A DNA stretch of 10,000 nt from Methanospirillum hungatei. Lineage in GTDB: Archaea; Halobacteriota; Methanomicrobia; Methanomicrobiales; Methanospirillaceae. Location: positions 1 to 10,000 of the forward strand of contig NZ_JAIWNS010000084.1 in assembly GCF_020216685.1 (NCBI RefSeq). The letters run 5' to 3'. The notes under the pieces were generated by a model. That model had not been told where the DNA came from, did not search any database, and saw only the letters and a list, made by a program, of their open reading frames with translations. The position numbers and the translations under genes were made by a program. This document shows, in pieces, positions 6,276-10,000 of this stretch; within the stretch, counting starts at the first letter, position 1; every line of letters begins with the position of its first letter.

Positions 6276-7709
6276 TTATCCCTTGATTACACCGAGTGGT
6301 TCAAGCCGCGCCACAAGCCTGGACAGCCCGAGGTTGTGGACCACCGATACCACTTCAGATGATGATTTGTATGCATCCGGCGCCTCTTCTGCAATGGCCC
6401 CGTCATGGGGTGCTTTGACCATTATTCCCGCCATGCCCAGAGTCTCTCTGATATTTTTCCCCTGGATCTTCTTCTTTGCCTGGGATCGTGAAAGCACCCG
6501 GCCTGCGCCATGGCAGGTAGAGCCGAACGTCCGGTTCATTGCCACATCGGTCCCTTTGAGCAGGTACGAGGATGAGCCCATGCTGCCCGGGATTATTACC
6601 GGCTGGCCGACATGCGTGTAATCAGCAGGAACATCAGGACATCCCGGACCAAAGGCACGGGTTGCACCTTTCCGGTGGACACAGACCTTCCTTGTCTTAC
6701 CATCTATCTCGTGCTCTTCAATCTTTGCAACGTTGTGAGCAACATCATAGACAAGCCGGATGTCATCATAACCGATTCCGCACATTCTGGTGAGGACTGA
6801 CCGAATCTGATGGGTGATGATCTGCCGGTTGGCCCAGGCATAATTCGCTGCTGCAGCCATCCCGCCAAAGTATGCTTTTCCCTCCGGTGATGTGAGGGGG
6901 GCACAGGCAAGCTGCTTGTCAGGGAGCTGGATGTGATATTTTGAGACTGCATGCTCAAGCACCTGAAGATGATCAGTACAGACCTGGTGACCAAGGCCAC
7001 GGGATCCACAATGTACCATCATGCAGACCTGGCCCTGTTCAACTCCAAAGGTCCGTGCGGCCTCTTCATCATAGATCTCCTCGACGACCTGTATTTCAAG
7101 AAAGTGATTCCCCGCGCCCAGTGTCCCGCTCTGGGGAACCCCTCGTGACCTGGCTTTTCGCGAGACATGGGCAGGGTCAGCTTCTTTCATCCGGCCCTGT
7201 TCTTCACAGTGGGTGATATCATCAGAATTTCCATACCCCTCTGCAACTGCAAAGCGGGCACCATCAGTCATCATCTTCTCAAGCTGCTTTTCTGAGAGAC
7301 GAAGGGAAGAGCGTGCACCCACTCCGACCGGGACTGCGTCGAACAGATTGTCCAGGATCTCTTTCTTTTGAGCAAGGTCTGATGGGTTCAGGGGTGTTGT
7401 GAGAAGTCTGACCCCGCAGTTGATATCAAACCCCACACCGCCGGGGGAGATGACGCCGGTCTCATATTCAAATGCAGCCACACCCCCGATGGGAAAGCCG
7501 TATCCCCAGTGAATATCCGGCATGGCAAGGGAGTTATGAATTATTCCCGGCATGGTTGCGACATGTGCAAGCTGCTGAAGGGCACCTTCCTCCAGTGTCT
7601 TTGTCAGTTCATCAGATAGAAAAAACCGGCCCGGAACATGCATCCCAGGGATAAACCCGACCGGCAACTCCCATTCATATTCTCCCTTTCTTACAACACC
7701 TTCAATCAT
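6276..7709 (-). CDS. rtcB: tRNA-splicing RNA ligase RtcB
   Basis: This 477-residue enzyme is the GTP- and Mn-dependent ligase that joins RNA ends carrying 2',3'-cyclic phosphate or 3'-phosphate to 5'-OH ends, for tRNA exon joining and RNA repair. Asp95 and Cys98 in GVGFDINCG (91-99) are metal ligands and fall at the same numbers as in the Pyrococcus enzyme. Further family motifs are GAGNHFLE, HCGSRGLGHQ, DVAHNVAKIEE and TCHGAGR, where His400 is the predicted guanylylated residue. The length is normal and no intein interrupts the active-site motifs, unlike some archaeal RtcBs. The ATG at 7709 is preceded by TGAGGG, which overlaps the archease stop codon; the gap is nine bases. Pairing with archease, its activator, is a conserved arrangement. 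Confidence 0.97.
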   Translation of the reverse strand: MIEGVVRKGEYEWELPVGFIPGMHVPGRFFLSDELTKTLEEGALQQLAHVATMPGIIHNSLAMPDIHWGYGFPIGGVAAFEYETGVISPGGVGFDINCGVRLLTTPLNPSDLAQKKEILDNLFDAVPVGVGARSSLRLSEKQLEKMMTDGARFAVAEGYGNSDDITHCEEQGRMKEADPAHVSRKARSRGVPQSGTLGAGNHFLEIQVVEEIYDEEAARTFGVEQGQVCMMVHCGSRGLGHQVCTDHLQVLEHAVSKYHIQLPDKQLACAPLTSPEGKAYFGGMAAAANYAWANRQIITHQIRSVLTRMCGIGYDDIRLVYDVAHNVAKIEEHEIDGKTRKVCVHRKGATRAFGPGCPDVPADYTHVGQPVIIPGSMGSSSYLLKGTDVAMNRTFGSTCHGAGRVLSRSQAKKKIQGKNIRETLGMAGIMVKAPHDGAIAEEAPDAYKSSSEVVSVVHNLGLSRLVARLEPLGVIKG

Positions 7710-7718
7710 ACCAGTCCC

Positions 7719-8126
7719 TCACACATCAAACAATACGTCGCAGGCATATTCATTCTGTTCCTGCCTGATGGAAAGCCCATACCAGGAGATCCCCTTCACT
7801 TCAGTCCCTCCCCCGTGGATCGCAGGATCAAATGGCTCTCCCCGGAGGATTGCTCTGACTTCACCGTCGCGTATCTGAAATTCAAACTCGCAGAAGACGA
7901 TATTCTGAACCTCTGATTCAAACAGGAGTTCAGAGAGGAATCCATGAAGGAGGTGTTCCAGAGACTGGCCGGTAATGGTGACAGACACCTCCTCTATGGG
8001 TCTTGCAGGGCCCCGGTACATCGTCTTCATTAGGGCATGGCCTGCATCGGTAAAGAGCCCGATAGTATCCGCTGCCCTGATATGCATCAGAATATCTGCA
8101 GTATGGTCTCTCTCTTCAAAGCTCAT
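7719..8126 (-). CDS. Archease, RtcB cofactor
   Basis: This 135-residue protein belongs to the archease family, which speeds guanylylation of RtcB, allows multiple turnover and can widen its nucleotide use. The DHTADI motif at 7-12 and the C-terminal pair VKGISWYGLSI plus a terminal VLFDV are family hallmarks; acidic residues in DHTADI and near the C-terminal end (Asp134) are the expected metal-binding sites. The length is normal (about 135-150). It lies immediately before rtcB, and its ATG overlaps the stop of the preceding 103-residue protein gene by one base (TGATG), with no strong ribosome binding site of its own. Translation is therefore probably coupled to that upstream gene. Confidence 0.95.
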   Translation of the reverse strand: MSFEERDHTADILMHIRAADTIGLFTDAGHALMKTMYRGPARPIEEVSVTITGQSLEHLLHGFLSELLFESEVQNIVFCEFEFQIRDGEVRAILRGEPFDPAIHGGGTEVKGISWYGLSIRQEQNEYACDVLFDV

Positions 8127-8437
8127 CAGAACCCGTTATAATCTTCAGAGAATCCTTCGTCCCTCATCCCGATGTGGTAGGGGATAAGGCCCATATGAAT
8201 ATGGTCAATGTACCTGGCCTGGTACATGGAGATATATATGGTGCGCTCACCTGCCCGTAATGCAAGGTCACTTGGTTTTGGTGGTTTATATGAGATGGGA
8301 AGCAGGACCGGCCCGCCACATGAGGTTGAGATTCGAAAATCGGTATTTCGTTCTTTCATATACTCGATCACGTCATCGTCAATGTGTATCGAGTGATAAC
8401 CAGCCTCCTCGTACAGGCCGGCTTTCAGTTCGGACAT
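8126..8437 (-). CDS. Uncharacterised 103-residue protein coupled to archease
   Basis: I do not recognise the family. The product is a small, probably cytoplasmic, mixed alpha/beta protein with no signal peptide or membrane segment. Visible features are an acidic patch (HIDDDVIEYMKE, about 18-29), a single cysteine in STSCGGPVLLP (about 38-48), a basic proline-rich loop YKPPKPSD, and a histidine/tyrosine/methionine-rich C-terminal half (residues about 70-92). The coding character is good: the frame is open throughout and the stop overlaps the archease ATG by one base. No clear ribosome binding site precedes the ATG at 8437, so it may be leaderless or coupled. Its fixed place before archease-rtcB hints at RNA ligation, but this is context only. 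Confidence 0.75.
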   Translation of the reverse strand: MSELKAGLYEEAGYHSIHIDDDVIEYMKERNTDFRISTSCGGPVLLPISYKPPKPSDLALRAGERTIYISMYQARYIDHIHMGLIPYHIGMRDEGFSEDYNGF

Positions 8438-8485
8438 CCAAAACAGGTGATACCGGAGGGGAAAAAATGGTTGTGCCGTCAGGTT
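8438..8485 (-). other. 48-base spacer with a T-run, the largest gap in the minus-strand run
   Basis: Read on the minus strand the spacer contains CATTTTTTCCCC, a short T-run of the kind that can terminate archaeal transcription, followed by about 20 bases up to the next ATG. No convincing TATA element and no ribosome binding site precede that ATG. The run may stop or weaken transcription from the DUF2551 gene so that the rest of the run has its own start, or it may be read through. Nothing else is seen here. Confidence 0.25.
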
Positions 8486-8794
8486 TTAAGTGGTCATGAT
8501 CTCTCTGACCGAGGCACGATCCTTCTCTCTCAGCCGGTAGGACCTGCATCTTCTCTTATCATCCCTGATCCCCTGCAGAATGCCAATCCTCGATGATATA
8601 AGTCCGATCATCCCCCCGACACCATGGTACGAGACCGGGTATACGGGAGCCAGCCGCTCATATACATCCTCGATGGTGAGATCTCCATGCTGAAGAAATA
8701 AAGAAAGAGCAGCACGCCTGACGCCATTTGGATCCCCGGATAACCAGGCTTTCAGTCTCTGCTCTACTACATGCTGTCTTGAGTGGAATGTCAT
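8486..8794 (-). CDS. DUF2551-like small winged-helix-type protein
   Basis: This 102-residue protein resembles DUF2551, a short family known mainly from methanogenic archaea; the assignment is from recalled pattern. It begins with a helix (VVEQRLKAWLSGDPNGVRRA, about 9-28), followed by TIEDVYERL and a VSYHGVGGMIGLISSRIGIL stretch that reads like a recognition helix plus turn. A basic segment (DDKRRCRSYRLREKDR) fits the wing. DNA or RNA binding is a reasonable inference, but no target is known. The ATG at 8794, with GGATGAT directly before it, was chosen over an in-frame TTG at 8809, which has no ribosome binding site. It is the first gene of the minus-strand run and faces secF across a divergent spacer. 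Confidence 0.75.
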   Translation of the reverse strand: MTFHSRQHVVEQRLKAWLSGDPNGVRRAALSLFLQHGDLTIEDVYERLAPVYPVSYHGVGGMIGLISSRIGILQGIRDDKRRCRSYRLREKDRASVREIMTT

Positions 8795-9021
8795 ATCATC
8801 CAGTTTCAAATCAGCCGATCATAAGGTTTCTTCTCAAATATCCTGAATCACTCTGATTGGTGCATTCTCTGAATCGTTTATTCTGCACCCATAGTATCCA
8901 AAAGGAGCATATGAGAATGAGATTGCTTTTGGGTCTTTACGATACCCGGACTATATGAAATGGACTTTTGAAATGGTGTGCCAATTACTATAATGAGTAT
9001 AGGGCTCTAACCCTTCTGCGC
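8795..9021. promoter_or_regulatory. Divergent intergenic region with candidate promoters for DUF2551 and secF
   Basis: This 227-base AT-richer spacer must hold start signals for both directions. On the minus strand GGATATTTG (8843-8835) is a TATA-like element about 45 bases before the DUF2551 ATG. On the plus strand weak TATA-like stretches are GTTTATTC (8876-8883), CTATATGAAA (8951-8960) and TACTATAATG (8986-8995). The last lies about 30 bases before the secF ATG and would give a leaderless message. Small repeats are the palindrome AATCA-CTC-TGATT (8846-8858) and CTGAATC at 8843 and again at 8869. None is a strong consensus, and the assignments are by eye. Confidence 0.35.
8901..9010 (+). 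other. Chain of three mini reading frames behind a strong ribosome binding site
   Basis: AAAGGAG at 8901-8907 sits three bases before an ATG at 8911 that opens a 15-codon frame (MRMRLLLGLYDTRTI) ending in TGA at 8956-8958. That stop overlaps a second ATG at 8955 as ATGA, opening a 12-codon frame (MKWTFEMVCQLL) ending in TAA at 8991-8993. That stop in turn overlaps an ATG at 8993 (TAATG), opening a 5-codon frame (MSIGL) ending at 9010. The secF ATG follows 11 bases later without a ribosome binding site of its own. The chain could be a translated leader, the decayed start of a gene, or chance; there is no evidence of expression. Confidence 0.25.
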
Positions 9022-9900
9022 ATGAATTTTTTCACCTATGATATCAGCTCCATCTCTCCGATGAAGCTCTGTATCATTCCGATGGTGATTCTGGCATTAT
9101 CGCTGGTGTCAGTCGGGATGATGTGGATGCAGACCGGTCTTCCGGTCAGTCCGGGGATAGAATTTCAGGGCGGTATCAGTGTTACGATTGTAACCGATGA
9201 AAGTCCTGAAGTACTAAAGGAATATTTTTCAGGATATCCCCTTATCAGCATAAATGAAGGGATTAACAACGGCAAGTATCTGAAGTTCGGGCCTATGGAT
9301 GATACGACTGCCCGAGAGTTTACCAAAAAGGTTGAAGAGAAATATTCCGGTGCAAAAATAGATCAGATCGGCTCATCATTTGGAAAGACTCTTCAGGAAC
9401 AGGCGATTATCGCGCTGATCATCTCGTTTATCGGGATGGCCATTGTTGTGTTTGCCGTATTCCGGACCTTTGTCCCGGCAGCTGCAGTGGTTATCTCAGC
9501 GTTTGCTGACATGGTCATGACCGGTGCAGCCATGAATATCCTGGGGATTCAGCTCTCCCTTGGAACAACGGCTGCTCTGTTAATGCTTATCGGTTATTCG
9601 GTGGACAGTGATATCTTACTGACATCCCGTGTCCTGAAACGGAAGGGTAAGTTTGACGAGAAGATGCAGGGTGCCTTTCGGACCGGTATCATCATGACCA
9701 CCACAACCTTTGGTGCCATTCTTGCCATGTGGGCGGTTGCAGCCGTCGGGGGCATTCAGATCATCTTTGAGATTGCGTCGGTTCTGCTGATTGGTCTCTT
9801 CTTTGATGTCATGAACACCTGGCTTACCAATGCAGGTATTATCAAGTGGTACATGACCGAGGGCAAAGGCAGATTATCATCAGGTCAGCGGGGTGCATAA
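9022..9900 (+). CDS. secF: Protein-export membrane protein SecF
   Basis: This 292-residue SecF forms, with SecD, the membrane complex that assists late steps of Sec-dependent protein export. Membrane segments lie at about 15-35, 127-147, 151-172, 178-199, 222-242 and 248-270, with an external domain of roughly 90 residues (35-126) between the first two. Signature stretches are GIEFQGG (45-51), GYSVDSDILL (191-200) with the conserved transmembrane aspartates, and FDVMNTW (261-267). The ATG at 9022 gives the usual MNFFTYD-type start and normal length. An in-frame TTG at 8968 would add 18 polar residues and has no ribosome binding site. The gene ends in TAA directly abutting the secD ATG, in the order secF then secD. 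Confidence 0.95.
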   Translation: MNFFTYDISSISPMKLCIIPMVILALSLVSVGMMWMQTGLPVSPGIEFQGGISVTIVTDESPEVLKEYFSGYPLISINEGINNGKYLKFGPMDDTTAREFTKKVEEKYSGAKIDQIGSSFGKTLQEQAIIALIISFIGMAIVVFAVFRTFVPAAAVVISAFADMVMTGAAMNILGIQLSLGTTAALLMLIGYSVDSDILLTSRVLKRKGKFDEKMQGAFRTGIIMTTTTFGAILAMWAVAAVGGIQIIFEIASVLLIGLFFDVMNTWLTNAGIIKWYMTEGKGRLSSGQRGA

Positions 9901-10000
9901 ATGGATAAAGACACCCTTATTGACATGATAAAGGATTATCGGGTAGCACTCTATCTGGTTCTGCTGATTGCATCAATTATTGTCATTTTCCCCCACCCGG
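9901..10000 (+). CDS. secD: Protein-export membrane protein SecD, N-terminal fragment cut by the window edge
   Basis: Only the first 33 codons are present. They encode a short charged start (MDKDTLIDMIKDYR) followed by a hydrophobic stretch, ALYLVLLIASIIVIF, which is the expected first membrane segment of SecD. The ATG at 9901 directly follows the secF TAA, so translation is probably coupled. The identity rests on the position after secF and the N-terminal pattern, because the diagnostic external domain and later motifs lie beyond the window. Confidence 0.85.
   Translation, partial: MDKDTLIDMIKDYRVALYLVLLIASIIVIFPHP

Noticed and set aside
6276..7709. Possible intein in RtcB, as seen in some archaeal homologues
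   Set aside because: The length is normal (477 residues) and the motifs around Cys98 and His400 are uninterrupted.
1..8500. Many plus-strand open frames of 60 to 178 codons opposite the minus-strand genes
   Set aside because: They lie fully antisense to well-recognised genes (pycB, ecfT, birA, rtcB and others), show biased Ser/Pro/Arg composition and match no family. They are shadows of the coding strand.
8486..8809. DUF2551 start at TTG 8809
   Set aside because: There is no ribosome binding site, and an ATG preceded by GGATGAT lies five codons downstream.
8968..9900. Longer secF frame from TTG at 8968
   Set aside because: It adds 18 polar residues without a ribosome binding site. SecF proteins usually start just before the first membrane segment, as from the ATG at 9022.
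1..10000. tRNA, rRNA, CRISPR, insertion sequence or phage genes
   Set aside because: No cloverleaf-like sequence, spaced direct repeats, transposase or phage-like protein was recognised on either strand.

Overview
The window looks like a chromosomal segment of a methanogenic euryarchaeon, probably of the order Methanomicrobiales. This rests on an archaeal-type secF-secD pair, a two-subunit pyruvate carboxylase B chain, rtcB paired with archease, and two proteins that resemble the methanogen-associated families DUF2111 and DUF2551. The species cannot be fixed from sequence alone; a Methanospirillum-like genome is only a guess. No rRNA, tRNA, CRISPR array, insertion sequence or phage gene is visible.

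Almost everything left of position 8794 is one tightly packed minus-strand run of eleven genes, read from right to left. It begins with a DUF2551-like protein and an unrecognised 103-residue protein. Then come archease and the RNA ligase RtcB, an amidotransferase-fold protein without its catalytic cysteine, and a DUF2111 protein. The second half is biotin-centred: biotin protein ligase with a DNA-binding domain (birA), biotin S-component bioY, two ABC ATPases, the T component ecfT, and pycB, which runs off the left edge just after its biotin-accepting lysine. Gaps are 0 to 48 bases and several junctions overlap by 1 to 19 bases, so at least sub-blocks are probably co-transcribed.

The biotin half forms a coherent pathway. 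BioY with the EcfA/EcfA/EcfT module imports biotin, BirA attaches it to a lysine, and PycB is a carrier that receives it and uses carboxybiotin to make oxaloacetate from pyruvate, the anaplerotic step of the methanogen's incomplete reductive TCA cycle. The partner biotin carboxylase (pycA) is not in the window. The RtcB/archease half is RNA ligation (tRNA exon joining and RNA repair).

On the right, about 227 bases of divergent intergenic DNA (8795 to 9021) separate the DUF2551 gene from plus-strand secF and the first 33 codons of secD, which encode the SecDF membrane complex that assists protein export. This spacer holds three tiny chained reading frames behind a strong ribosome binding site. 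Most of the window is ordinary core archaeal genome. The points most worth following are the full biotin import-ligation-use cluster, the cysteine-less amidotransferase-like protein near birA, the dyad around a TATA-like element before pycB, the unknown protein coupled to archease, and the mini-ORF chain before secF.
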